This document shows positions 1 to 8,565 of a DNA stretch of 18,629 bases, piece by piece. The position numbers and the translations under genes are program-made. Position 1 is the first letter of the stretch. Every line of letters starts with the position of its first letter. Source of the DNA: Thalassiosira profunda (taxonomy: Eukaryota; Bacillariophyta; Thalassiosirophyceae; Thalassiosirales; Thalassiosiraceae); NCBI GenBank assembly GCA_036939355.1, contig JALLAP010000295.1, positions 1 to 18,629 of the forward strand, given 5' to 3'. The notes under the pieces were generated by a model, which was not told the origin of the DNA, did no database searches, and was given only the letters and a program-made list of their open reading frames with translations.

Positions 1-590
1 CGTCGCCCATCCGTCGCTATGCCGATGTGTGCGTGCACCGTCTCCTGGCGGCAGCGATCGGCGTGGCACCTCTCCCTGTGTTTCTATCCTCCAAATCCCA
101 CTTACATGACCTAGCGGCGAACATGAACCGGAGGCACCGCGCTGCGCAGCTGGCAGGACGGGCAAGCGTGCAACTCCACACGCTCATCTTCTTCGCGGGC
201 GGAGAGGATGGCGAAGAGGGCGGCGGCGCCAAGGAGGAGGACGCGTACGTGTTGGATGTGGCAACGTCGCCCAATTCCGAGCCTTCCTTCTCTGTTATGG
301 TCCCGAGGTATGGCATCGAGGGCAAAGTCCGACTGACCAACATCGATGGGAAGGACGAGTGTTTGGTCCGCGATCCCGAGAGGCACCGACTGGGGTACAA
401 GGATGCCAGCACTGGAAAGATGCTGACATCGGTGACGGTGTTTGATAAGGTGCGGGTGAAGATCTGGGTGAGGAAAACGCGCGACAGGAGGGAGCTCGTG
501 GTCGACTTGCTCGAGCCAAAGCTGCTTGCCGATCCTACCTCCTCGAATGAGGGTGCGAGCAGTTCAAACAAGAAACAGAAGAAGAAGTAA
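1..590 (+). CDS. DIS3: Exosome exoribonuclease DIS3/RRP44, C-terminal fragment
   Basis: Partial gene: the reading frame (first full codon at base 3) is already open at the window edge and ends at TAA 588-590, leaving the last 195 residues. DIS3 is the processive 3'-5' RNase II-type subunit of the RNA exosome, acting in nucleus and cytoplasm on rRNA, tRNA and mRNA. The fragment begins SPIRRYADVCVHRLL, the conserved C-terminal motif of the RNB catalytic domain, followed by an N-x-R-H-x-x-A-Q helix and the Arg-Ala-Ser-Val segment that closes this domain. Residues from about 78 to 180 form the S1-like RNA-binding domain, with VPRYGIEG and VFDKVRVKI strands as in DIS3. The last residues (NKKQKKK) are Lys-rich, probably a nuclear localisation signal or RNA-binding tail. 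I prefer DIS3 to DIS3L2 from the C-terminal S1 segment. The 3' end faces the Sel1 gene with only 22 bp between the two stop codons. Confidence 0.9.
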   Translation, partial: SPIRRYADVCVHRLLAAAIGVAPLPVFLSSKSHLHDLAANMNRRHRAAQLAGRASVQLHTLIFFAGGEDGEEGGGAKEEDAYVLDVATSPNSEPSFSVMVPRYGIEGKVRLTNIDGKDECLVRDPERHRLGYKDASTGKMLTSVTVFDKVRVKIWVRKTRDRRELVVDLLEPKLLADPTSSNEGASSSNKKQKKK

Positions 591-612
591 ATGGATCAAT
601 CAATGAAGTTAC

Positions 613-2232
613 TTATGTCGAGGCATCGTCTTTCAGCATCGTATCGGCAATGTGCTTGGCGGTCTCCAGGCATTTGGGCACTCCCTCTCCGATTGCATAG
701 CAGCTCACGACGTTTCGCCACCCTTCTTTACTTCCCAATTCACCTGCCTCTTGGTAAAGATCAAATGCCTTTGGCTGATCACATTGAACAACAATACTTC
801 CATCGTGAACAACGCCCTGGTGCAACATTGCCCCAGCCGACACCAACGCGTCCGCGTTGCCATGCTCGCCTGCCGCCAGGAAGTTCTCCAATGCTTTCGG
901 AAAGTCCTGGGCATACCCATCGGACCCAAAATAGTGACTGTGCCCCAGAAGAAATAGAGCGTCAGGATTGCCCGTGGCTGCGGCTTGCGAAAGAAAGTGG
1001 CGGTATTCGTCAGCGTCTTCGTGCTCGTAGTGAAGCAAAGCCAGATGGTGCAACGCCGGGCCATGCCGAGATTCCTCGGCTGCGAGATACAGGAGCTTAC
1101 ATCCGAATCGTGGTATCTCGTGAGCAAACAGTATGCCCGGAATGTCATCTCTCGATTGAGGCGCATCAAGGAAGTCTGTGCCATGCCGAGCATATGTTTC
1201 TGCGAGCAACTTGCGTTCCTGGTCACCCTCCTCGAACGACAGGTACTGGGCTCCAACAAAGTACAACGCATCCGCATCGCCCAGCTTCATTGCCTCGTGA
1301 AAAGCGTCCATTGCCTTCTCCTTTGATGTATCCGGTCCATCCCAAAGCAAGTGGCCGAGGTTGTACCACCCCTCGTGGGATCCGCGCTTCCCCGCCTCCT
1401 CGTAAAGACGCAACGCAACATCCCTGTTGCATGATTCGCCATCGGTGGTGCCGAGCGCAAGTATCGATTCCAAATCTAGGGGAGAGTCCTCAATCCATTT
1501 TTGGCACCTCTCCCTATCAATCACAGAATCTGACGAGGACGAACCGTCCTTGGCACGCTCCAGCGCCTCGTTTCCCAATCGAACCAATGCCAGAGGGTGC
1601 CCATACCTGAAGGCAGCCTCTTCCAAGATATTCGTTGCCACAGCTTGCCAGTGTTCCTCGCCATAGAGTTGTTGCGATATCTTCTCTTTGTCGCCCAGCG
1701 TGGCGTTCATTGCAGCAGATGGCTCGCTGGCATTCCATTTGTCAATCTGAACATCTCTATCCTTCTGGGATTGCTTCACGATCGTCCGAACCACCGCCAC
1801 CCCCGCAGCCCGATCCTTTCCTTCGCCCTTGCCCTCATCCTGCCCTCGCAGCCTCGCCAGCCGCGGATCGTCCTGCTTTTGACTTCGCTGCCGATCGCGT
1901 TGTCGCGCCCTCTTCCTCTGCCGTTCCATGGCGTCGAATTGCTCCTTCATCAGCCTCTCCTCGGTTGCTTGCTTTGCACGCGATGCATTATTGAGCGCCT
2001 CCATTGCACGCTGATAGCATTCCTCTCCTGGCGCAGGCCCGTTGGCGTCTGCATCGATCGCGGAGCTCAGTCCACGGATGGCCACTGCAAATGGGTGCCG
2101 CGACGCATTCATTGTTGCAGGGGCGTGGGTGAACCGTTTGCAGCAACATGCACCCCCGCCATCGCCCGACGGCGCCGGCCTCCGGGCCGAACGCACGAGA
2201 CGAAGCGCGAGGGAGTGCAGCCGCCTAGTCAT
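613..2232 (-). CDS. Sel1/TPR-like repeat protein, probable mitochondrial targeting
   Basis: Intronless, 539 residues from ATG 2232-2230 to TAA 615-613. Sel1-like repeats are short alpha-hairpins that act as protein-interaction scaffolds. Here they fill residues about 270-520, seen as recurring ALRLYEEAG..G..EGWYNLG and A-Y/F-x(6)-G-x-A-D-A-L patterns, for example around 272-300, 307-330, 375-405, 415-435, 446-470 and 487-518. The N-terminus (MTRRLHSLALRLVRSARR) is rich in Arg and hydrophobic residues with one acidic residue in the first 59, which suggests a mitochondrial presequence. Residues 75-120 are a strongly charged helix (KRARQRDRQRSQKQ). The frame stays open upstream for 94 more codons, but that part is low-complexity and lies in the divergent promoter, so I chose the ATG that opens the targeting-like sequence. 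The specific function is not recognisable. Confidence 0.8.
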   Translation of the reverse strand: MTRRLHSLALRLVRSARRPAPSGDGGGACCCKRFTHAPATMNASRHPFAVAIRGLSSAIDADANGPAPGEECYQRAMEALNNASRAKQATEERLMKEQFDAMERQRKRARQRDRQRSQKQDDPRLARLRGQDEGKGEGKDRAAGVAVVRTIVKQSQKDRDVQIDKWNASEPSAAMNATLGDKEKISQQLYGEEHWQAVATNILEEAAFRYGHPLALVRLGNEALERAKDGSSSSDSVIDRERCQKWIEDSPLDLESILALGTTDGESCNRDVALRLYEEAGKRGSHEGWYNLGHLLWDGPDTSKEKAMDAFHEAMKLGDADALYFVGAQYLSFEEGDQERKLLAETYARHGTDFLDAPQSRDDIPGILFAHEIPRFGCKLLYLAAEESRHGPALHHLALLHYEHEDADEYRHFLSQAAATGNPDALFLLGHSHYFGSDGYAQDFPKALENFLAAGEHGNADALVSAGAMLHQGVVHDGSIVVQCDQPKAFDLYQEAGELGSKEGWRNVVSCYAIGEGVPKCLETAKHIADTMLKDDAST

Positions 2233-2457
2233 GATACTTCGCACGGCGGCGACTTCAAGCCGCTGCGATGTTGGATAATAATGCCGGTAGCGGCATGGGA
2301 TGGCGCTGGGGTGGCGGTGAGAAATGCAGTGTGTGCAGGGAAAAAGTGGTGCACTTGCAGAAACCAACGACCGCCGTTTGACGTTGACGGTTGACTGAGA
2401 GATGAATGGAGAAACCACCATGGCGCGCGCCTTTGCAAATAGCAGATCATCTACCCC
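2233..2457. promoter_or_regulatory. Divergent promoter region between Sel1 and ECHDC3 genes
   Basis: These 225 bp separate two start codons and must contain the promoters and 5' leaders of both genes. I see no clear TATA box. Three direct TTGAC copies lie at 2378-2382, 2384-2388 and 2391-2395. The 8-bp palindrome TTTGCAAA lies at 2432-2439, 18 bp before the ECHDC3 start. Function is inferred from position only. Confidence 0.5.
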
Positions 2458-3416
2458 ATGATCGCGGTCGGCGCCCGTCCCGTGGCGCGAGGTTGTGCAC
2501 ATCTCATGCGCCACGGATACCGCCGGAGAACCTCGTCATGCCATCACGTCTTCAGCGCCTCCAATTCGACGAGCGCCGGGAGTGATGTTCTGCTGAGGGA
2601 TGACAATGCGTCCAGTGGCATCGCCACTTTGACGCTGAACCATCCCGAGAAACTAAATGTGCTTTCGTGGGATGTGCTCGAGATGTTGCAGACGCAGGTT
2701 GATGACATTGCTGCCGATTCGGTGAGCGTACATTTGCAACTGATGCACCTTCTGTATGCAATTGCATGCTGATGTAATATCAATTTCAGGCGATAAGGGT
2801 TCTGGTGATTGGAGCAGCCGGGAGGGCATTCAGTGCTGGTCACGATATGAAGGAGATCCATCCGCATAGCAGCGTCGACGACACAAAAGCTCTGTTCGAG
2901 AAATGCAGTCGGTTCATGACATCTCTGAACAAACTGCCGCAGCCGGTGATAGCAAAAGTGCAGGGGGTGGCGACAGCTGCTGGGTGCCAATTGGTTGCAT
3001 CGTGCGATCTCGCAGTTGGGTCATCCTTTGCGCGCTTCGGGGTGTCTGGCATCAAAGTTGGCTTATTCTGCTCTACCCCGGCCGTAGCGCTCTCGCGTGC
3101 CGTGCAATCAAAGCAGGCCATGCGCATGCTACTGACGGGCGAGCTCATTTCGGCAGATGAAGCGCTGGCGTACGGTCTTCTCAACGAAGTGGTCGCTCCT
3201 GAGAAATTGGAGACGGAAACGATGGACCTGGCCCGGAAGATTGCCATCAACTCGAACCCCGCAATACGCTTAGGGAAAGAAATGTTTTACGAGCAGCTGA
3301 GATACGATAGTCTGGAGGAGGCGTATGACTTTGCAACAGAGAGAATTGTTTGCAACGTGCAATATCCCGAGACAAAAGAGGCCGTCGATAATTTTGTCAA
3401 GAAGAAGAGGCGATAG
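2458..3416 (+). CDS. ECHDC3: Enoyl-CoA hydratase/isomerase family protein, ECHDC3 type
   Basis: Two exons, 2458-2721 and 2790-3416, joined in phase 0, give 296 residues. ECHDC3 proteins have the crotonase fold and are mitochondrial in animals; their reaction is not settled. The first 42 residues contain no acidic residue and several Arg (MIAVGARPVARGCAHLMRHG), fitting a mitochondrial presequence. The crotonase domain covers about 45-290: NHPEKLNVLS (61-70), the first oxyanion-hole loop FSAGHDMKE (102-110) and the second, GVATAAGCQLVASCDLAV (147-164), then GLFCSTPAVALSRAV (179-193), typical of the ECHDC3 subgroup. The Glu that acts as catalytic base in true hydratases (GGGCEL motif) is replaced by Gln155, so simple hydratase activity is doubtful; I recall this Gln from ECHDC3 relatives. 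The gene shares a divergent promoter with the Sel1 gene and ends 40 bp from the convergent SAICAR synthetase. Confidence 0.9.
2722..2789 (+). other. Intron of the ECHDC3 gene (68 nt, phase 0)
   Basis: The donor is GTGAGC and the acceptor TTTCAG. Removal joins ...AADS to AIRVLVIG, the expected strand before the FSAGHD loop, and avoids the stop that otherwise ends the first exon's frame. The intron contains TTGCAA (2734-2739) and a possible branch site, CTGATG, about 20 nt from the acceptor. Confidence 0.93.
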
Positions 3417-3456
3417 TTTGGCAAGCACCCTTATTCATTTCTCACCCCCAGCTCCT

Positions 3457-4458
3457 CTATGCACTCTTCTGAATGGCCTCCGCAATGGCGCCCTCCGCTC
3501 CCTCCTGAAACTCAAAGTCCTTTCCCGTAATCGTCTCGTACAATTTGATGTACCGCCGCGACAGCTCCACCACCAACTCCTTCGGCGCGTCCGGAATCTT
3601 AACATCCTTGTACGGATCGCAATTGTCGCGGAACCACAGTCGCAGAAATTCCTTGTCGATGTTCTCTGGCTCCTTCCCCGCCGCGATGCGCTCCTGGTAC
3701 GAGTTGGCCAGCCAGTAGCGGGAGGAGTCGGGGGTGTTCACCTCGTCGATCAGACGGATCACTCCGTCGCCGTCCTTTCCAAACTCGTATTTGGTGTCCA
3801 CCAGAATGAGCCCCCTCTGCGCGGCAATCTCCTGCCCCTTGGCAAACACCGCTAGCGCAGCCTTGGCGCACACATCGAAATCCTCTTGCGACATCCAGCC
3901 CTCGGCGACGATATCCTCTGCGGAGATGGGACGATCGTGCTCCTCCTCCTTCGTCGTGGGCGTCAGAATCGTCTTCTCCAACTTTTGGTTCTTTTTCATA
4001 CCATCCGGCAAATCGTGCCCGCAGTAGTTGCGCACCCCGTCCTGGTAATTCTTCCAGATTGACGTGGACGTCGATCCAGTCATGTAGGACCGCACGACGA
4101 ACTCGATGGGGAAGGGGGTGCACTTCTTCACGATGCTCACGTTCGGGTGCGGCACATCAATCAGGTGATTGGGCACGATGTCCTTCGTGACGTCGAACCA
4201 GTACGCGCTCGTCAAATTGAGCACCTGGCCCTTGAAGGGCACGAGGGCGAGCATCCGATCGAAGCCCGATTGACGGTCGGTGGTCACTAGGGCCAATTTG
4301 GAACCGAGGTCGTACCGATCGCGGACCTTGCCGGTGATGCGGGCGGGAGATATGCCCTTGGCGGCGTCGAACGTCACATTGGAGCCCGTTATTTGCGCCG
4401 ACGCGTCGTAGGCGGCGGAGATCTTCTCCACGTGGGCGGGCTTGGCGTTGTCCGACAT
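3457..4458 (-). CDS. purC: SAICAR synthetase (phosphoribosylaminoimidazole-succinocarboxamide synthase)
   Basis: Intronless, 333 residues, ATG 4458-4456, TAG 3459-3457. The enzyme joins CAIR and aspartate with ATP hydrolysis in de novo purine synthesis, giving SAICAR. Visible motifs are GKVRD (43-47, ATP-binding loop), TTDRQSGFDR (59-68), the family signature FPIEFVVRSYMTGS (116-129), the second signature LILVDTKYEFG (217-227) and IDEVNTPDSSRYW (237-249), which contributes to the active site. Length and these motifs fit the stand-alone bacterial/plant enzyme; the animal enzyme is fused to AIR carboxylase. The N-terminus (MSDNAKPAHVEK) has no signal or transit peptide and there is no in-frame upstream ATG close by, so a cytosolic enzyme is likely unless an upstream exon exists. 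It diverges from the TLDc gene. Confidence 0.97.
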   Translation of the reverse strand: MSDNAKPAHVEKISAAYDASAQITGSNVTFDAAKGISPARITGKVRDRYDLGSKLALVTTDRQSGFDRMLALVPFKGQVLNLTSAYWFDVTKDIVPNHLIDVPHPNVSIVKKCTPFPIEFVVRSYMTGSTSTSIWKNYQDGVRNYCGHDLPDGMKKNQKLEKTILTPTTKEEEHDRPISAEDIVAEGWMSQEDFDVCAKAALAVFAKGQEIAAQRGLILVDTKYEFGKDGDGVIRLIDEVNTPDSSRYWLANSYQERIAAGKEPENIDKEFLRLWFRDNCDPYKDVKIPDAPKELVVELSRRYIKLYETITGKDFEFQEGAEGAIAEAIQKSA

Positions 4459-4719
4459 GGTGCATGTGTGATTTGGAGCAGGTGTTGGTGCCCGGCGCCG
4501 CGGCGGCGAAATTTAGCGAGTATGTGAGCGATTGCAAATCAGCGATTAGAGATTTAGGCTTCTCATCATCTATGGTAGTTGTCAACACAACCTCCCCGGG
4601 CCAGCCAAGCAAGAACGATGGCGACTACGATGGGGCGGGCTTCCTGCGCTCACAAAACGGAAAGAAGAACAACCAACGCACTGGATAACAACCAACCAAT
4701 CGAATCGAAAGATAGCATT
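4459..4719. promoter_or_regulatory. Divergent promoter region between SAICAR synthetase and TLDc genes
   Basis: These 261 bp lie between two start codons. They include TTGCAA at 4532-4537 near the middle and a GC-rich stretch (CGGCGCCGCGGCGGCG) at about 4494-4508 next to the purC side. There is no obvious TATA box. An in-frame ATG at 4618 could extend the TLDc protein by 34 residues, in which case the promoter would be shorter. Confidence 0.5.
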
Positions 4720-6265
4720 ATGGCCTCGCAAGCGCAGATCGACAAGCTCGCCGAGCGATACCCCTTCAATGATGAGGAGCTCGAGCAGCTGATTCGTTGC
4801 CACGCGGCCCTCCTCGACGTCAAGAATACAGACACGTTCCTGACGAAGATCGCCCTCTCCTCGCCCTACTCCTACTTCTTCCTCCCGGGGAACGAGATGC
4901 GCCGCCGCATCGAATTGGTCGAGGACAAGATCCTCCCAATTGGCTTCGGCAGCTGCCTCCGCGCGGCGATGGCGGTCGACCTTTTTGTTGATTGCGCGAA
5001 CGAGGGCGAGCTGGGGCTCGAGCGGTTCCTGGAGGGCGTGGCGGACTGCGGACAGCGCGGGCACAAGGAGGCGCTGCGCGTCATCTGGGATTGCGCCAGC
5101 TACCTCGGCGAGTTCGAGGACAAGCTCGATCCCGCCGCGATCGTCGACATCTGCTACCGCCTTGCGTTTGCTGCGGGTGAGTTTTGTGCATGTGTTATGC
5201 ACTTGATGATGTGCTGATATCGGATTGCTAACGTGCGATTGCAACTACTTTGGCCATGCAGAGGTTGTCGTCGAGCCCAACGCGGATGCTGACGCGATCG
5301 TTGCCCGCCTCGAGTCCGAGCACGACAGGGCCTGCACCTCCCTCGTGAACTCGCTCGCCCTGGCCGGAGAGAACGGCAAGCTCGTCACCAAGGAGAATTG
5401 GTATGCCTGGGCCGAGACTGTGGCGCCTCAGATCTCGTCGACGCTGTCGACCTTCGTGCATAATGTGTTGTTCCACGGGAAGTGGATGAAGCACAGTCTG
5501 AACTTCGTGCCATTCGAGCCTCCCAAGCTCGATCAGAGGAGCGACATCTTCGAGGGCGGACATCCTCCCAACCTCTTCGCGCTCACGTGCACGTCTCCGT
5601 TGATTGGAGGAAAGTGGCACAACTTGTACTCCTTCGAGTTTCATGGCCATTCCATGAACCGCCTCCAGCATTCCATCCTGGGCTACCAGGGCCCTACCGT
5701 TATCGCCATTGATACCGAACAGGGTCACACGCTTGGCGGATTCTTCACCACCACTTGGAAGAAAGGCCCAGGATTCTACGGCGACAGCAGCGGATTCCTC
5801 TTCCAGCTCTCTCCCACACTGAACCTCTTTCAGCCAACTGGCGACGATGCCAATTTCATCCACGTCCAGGATGGAATTGGATTCGGAGGCACCACCGACA
5901 TGCCTCGCCTCTTCATCCCTGCTTCGATGGAAGAGTGCAATGCTGGCGTGATGGACAAGACCTTCCGTCAGGGCGATCTGCTGCCAGGCGATGCTCTTGA
6001 AAAGTTTAGCATCAAGAGCCTCGAGGTGTGGGGATGTGGTGGAGAGGAAGCCATTGAGAAAGGTCTGAAAGCGAGAGAGGAACATCGGGCGGTGACGGAT
6101 GCGGCCATTTGCAATGCACGGAAGATCAAGGACAAGAACCCCCTTGTGAACGACATCAACCTGCGGGATACCAAAATTTACAAGCACCGTGAGGAGGCCC
6201 GTGGACGTGCGGAGTTTAGGGTCGACGAGAAGCACGACGGCTATGTGCTGGACAGGAGCCAGTAG
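4720..6265 (+). CDS. TLDc-domain protein, MEAK7/TLDC1-like
   Basis: Exons 4720-5176 and 5262-6265, joined in phase 1 (G|AG, Glu153), give 486 residues. TLDc domains occur in OXR1/NCOA7, TBC1D24 and MEAK7 proteins, linked to oxidative-stress resistance, V-ATPase regulation and lysosomal signalling. The domain spans about 215-413: LFHGKWMKHSLN (222-233), the core FEFHGHSMNRLQHSILGYQGPTVIAI (278-302), LGGFFTTTWKKGPGFYGDSSGFLFQL (310-335) and the closing SLEVWGCGG (405-413), a family hallmark. The helical N-terminal half (about 15-150) resembles the EF-hand-like region before TLDc in MEAK7, but calcium-binding loops are not obvious. The tail 414-486 is charged and helical. I chose ATG 4720 because conserved-looking sequence begins just after it; ATG 4618 is the alternative. 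There is no clear targeting peptide from 4720. The 3' end converges on the S9 peptidase gene. Confidence 0.88.
5177..5261 (+). other. Intron of the TLDc gene (85 nt, phase 1)
   Basis: The donor is GTGAGT and the acceptor ATGCAG. TGCTAAC at 5227-5233, about 28 nt before the acceptor, is an excellent branch-site candidate. Splicing restores one frame (RLAFAA|E|VVVEPN). The intron contains TTGCAA (5239-5244). Confidence 0.93.
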
Positions 6266-6377
6266 TGTTGCGGAATTCGGGGCTAGGAAATGGGCGAGAA
6301 CTGATTAGGATGAGGATTTTAGGGAAGTGTCTGAGGGACCTCGTTCTCGAATCCAGACAAGAGTAGCTAGCAAGACA

Positions 6378-8565
6378 TTACATCATGTTCTCAACTTTCA
6401 AGCCAATGGCCCCTGGCACGGCGATGCCAAAGACCTTGCCGTAGAATGCAAGCTCCGAGTCGAGCGCGTCCTCGATATTCTCAGCCTTCCGGAAGCCGTG
6501 CTGTTCCCCTTCATACATTTTAATTGCAGTTGGGATGCCCTTCTTACAAAGTGCCTCGTGCATCATCTCCGCCTGGTTCGGCGGCACAACCTTGTCTTCC
6601 ACGCCTTGCAGCAGCAAAATAGGGCAGCTCAGGGTATCAACAGATTCGATGGGAGACCGTTCCTTGTAAATCTTCTCGTCCTCTGGATAACGCCCCACCA
6701 AGCCATCAAGGTAGCGAGACTCGAATTTGTGGGTGTCGCCAGCAAGCGCAGTCAGGTCACCAATGCCGTAAAGAGACGTTCCTGCCTTGAAGACGTCGCG
6801 GAATGCCAGAGCTCCCAGGGTAGTGTATCCACCAGCACTGCCACCGTCAATGCACAAGCGGTCGCCATCAGCCAGACCCTCCTTTACGAGATACTTGGCG
6901 CCGTTGCACACGTCGTCGATATCCACAATTCCCCACGATTTGCGCAGCCGGCGGCGATAGTCCCTTCCGTATCCGGTGGAGCCTCCGTAGTCCACGTCAA
7001 GAACAGCGAAACCTCGCGAGGTCCAATATTGAATGCCAGCATTGAACGACGTGCCCGTGCAAGCTGTGGGGCCGCCGTGGGCCTTGACGAGCAGGGGTGG
7101 TTTCTCCGTGGAGCAGGTGTATCCTCCATTCTTTGGGGCGTAGTAATACCCAAAGGCTGTCCCCAGAGTGGTTGGGAACTCCACTTGTTTTGGCACCGAG
7201 ATGAGATCCTCGGAAAACGAAAGGCTCGAGGAGCAAGCCAGTATCTCCGCCGGGCCCTTCGTATCAAGGCTCCACTTATAGACACTCGACGGCGTACTCG
7301 GCGAGCCTCCAATGAAGTACAGATCGTTCTTGCTTCCAGGCACGGCGCCGCCAAACATCATGGGCAGTCCATCATCTCCCCCAAACTCTTGCACATCAAC
7401 GGCTGCCGCGTCCTTCTTGCTCACGTCCGCCACCAGCAGCACCGATTTTCCATCTTTACTGTACGTCGCAATGAGCCTCCCGCCGTTCCCAAAGCAGTAG
7501 CCCTGCTGGCCGAGCGCCCACCCCGGAGCACTGCCCCCGAAATCCCGCTCCATCGGCAATATGGACGGTTTGAAGCCCGCTCTGTAGAGGTTGTAGTATC
7601 CGCTCTCGTCAGAAATGTAGTACAGTTCGCCCGTTTGAGGATGCCACGTGGGCTGGATGACGGACGTATCCCCATCTTCCCCCGCGATGAGCTCGTGATC
7701 ACTCGACTTGCTGGAGGAGGAATCAATGTCAGTCACCCGAAGCTCGGTGGCATCCCACGGCATGGCTGGATGGTTCCACGTAATGTAGGCCAGCTTCTTC
7801 CCGTCGGGCGACACGCGCGGGTGGGCGTAAAAATCGTTCCCGGCGGCCAACACCTCCGTCGATCCATCCGTGACGTGGATCGCCACCACCTCGTTCACGA
7901 CGTTCTTGGGCTCCGGCTTCGCGTGATCCTCCCTGATGCAGTAAATCACGCTCCCATCCTCGGACAACACCCCGTCGGCGTACCGGAATCGATCTCCCTC
8001 CTCTGTAATGGGCTGACTATTCTCCCCATCAAACTGGCAGAGCTGCTGGGTGGCAAACTCCGAGAAGAACAACTCGCCGCTCTCCTTCCCCAGCACCACC
8101 GCCCCGCCCCCGTACTCGTGCACCCGCGTCCGCACGTTGGACTCCTTCGGCGTGACGTCGACCCCGTTCCTCTCGCTTTTGTTGGGATCGTCGGGGGCGT
8201 AGCGGCACAAAACGTTGCGCCCCGCCTCCTGTGGCCGCCCCTCCAGCCAGTAAACGTGGCCGTCGCAATAGTGGACGCCCCCGAGGCGGACGGACCCGGC
8301 CGTGATTGCCTTCGATGTGATGGGGGACTCCCATGCGCCGTACGGTTTGTCGAGGGCGGTCATGCTGGCGCTGATGTGGGCACGTGACGTGAGCGCCTGC
8401 GCTTTTGCAAAGGCAGAGATGCAACGAAACGAGACGAGGCAACACTCACGTGCTGGCGGCGGTTGATGCGTAGCGGGCTGTCGCGGCGCGAAGGGGCGAG
8501 CGTGAGGCGGGTCGAAAGGCGGCGGCGGAAGAGACAAGCGCCAATAGGGTGGCACGTTGCAGCAT
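6378..8565 (-). CDS. S9 (prolyl oligopeptidase) family serine peptidase, acylaminoacyl-peptidase-like, probably organelle-targeted
   Basis: My model: exon 1 8565-8450, intron 8449-8371, exon 2 8370-6378, giving 702 residues. S9 peptidases cleave short peptides with an alpha/beta-hydrolase domain capped by a beta-propeller. The propeller lies at about 60-420; visible pieces are VRTRVHEYGGGAV, HPRVSPDGKKLAYI and QPTWHPQTGELYYISDE. The hydrolase domain (about 440-690) has KAHGGP, the nucleophile GGSAGGY (Ser550), Asp631 in GVEDKVVPP and His663 in EQHGFRK: a complete triad with normal spacing. Exon 1 encodes MLQRATLLALVSSAAA|FRPAS, a signal peptide followed by Phe17 and an Arg/Ser/Ala-rich stretch lacking acidic residues, as in plastid precursors of algae with complex plastids. 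Without exon 1 the protein would start at ATG 8363-8361 (661 residues) and be cytosolic. Another ATG at 8637 would hide the signal peptide. The exact substrate class (S9C versus another S9 branch) is not settled. Confidence 0.87.
8371..8449 (-). other. Proposed intron of the S9 peptidase gene (79 nt, phase 2)
   Basis: On the minus strand the donor is AC|GTGAGT and the acceptor CACATCAG. Splicing joins the targeting peptide (...TAAS) in frame to TASMTALDKPYG. A second CAG six bases downstream (CGCCAG) is also in frame and would drop two residues. The intron contains TTGCAA (8405-8410). It is less certain than the other introns because the downstream exon has its own ATG. Confidence 0.72.

Noticed and set aside
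591..1610. A 339-codon plus-strand frame directly after DIS3
   Set aside because: It lies wholly opposite the Sel1-repeat gene and its translation is rich in Pro, Arg and His without a recognisable domain.
5228..6235. A 335-codon minus-strand frame opposite the TLDc exon
   Set aside because: The TLDc reading frame explains this DNA; the antisense peptide is low-complexity Arg/Glu-rich sequence.
6327..8387. A 686-codon plus-strand open frame opposite the S9 peptidase
   Set aside because: It is exactly in register with the peptidase codons, so it stays open because that gene avoids TTA, CTA and TCA codons. Its translation shows no family features, while the opposite strand encodes a complete catalytic triad.
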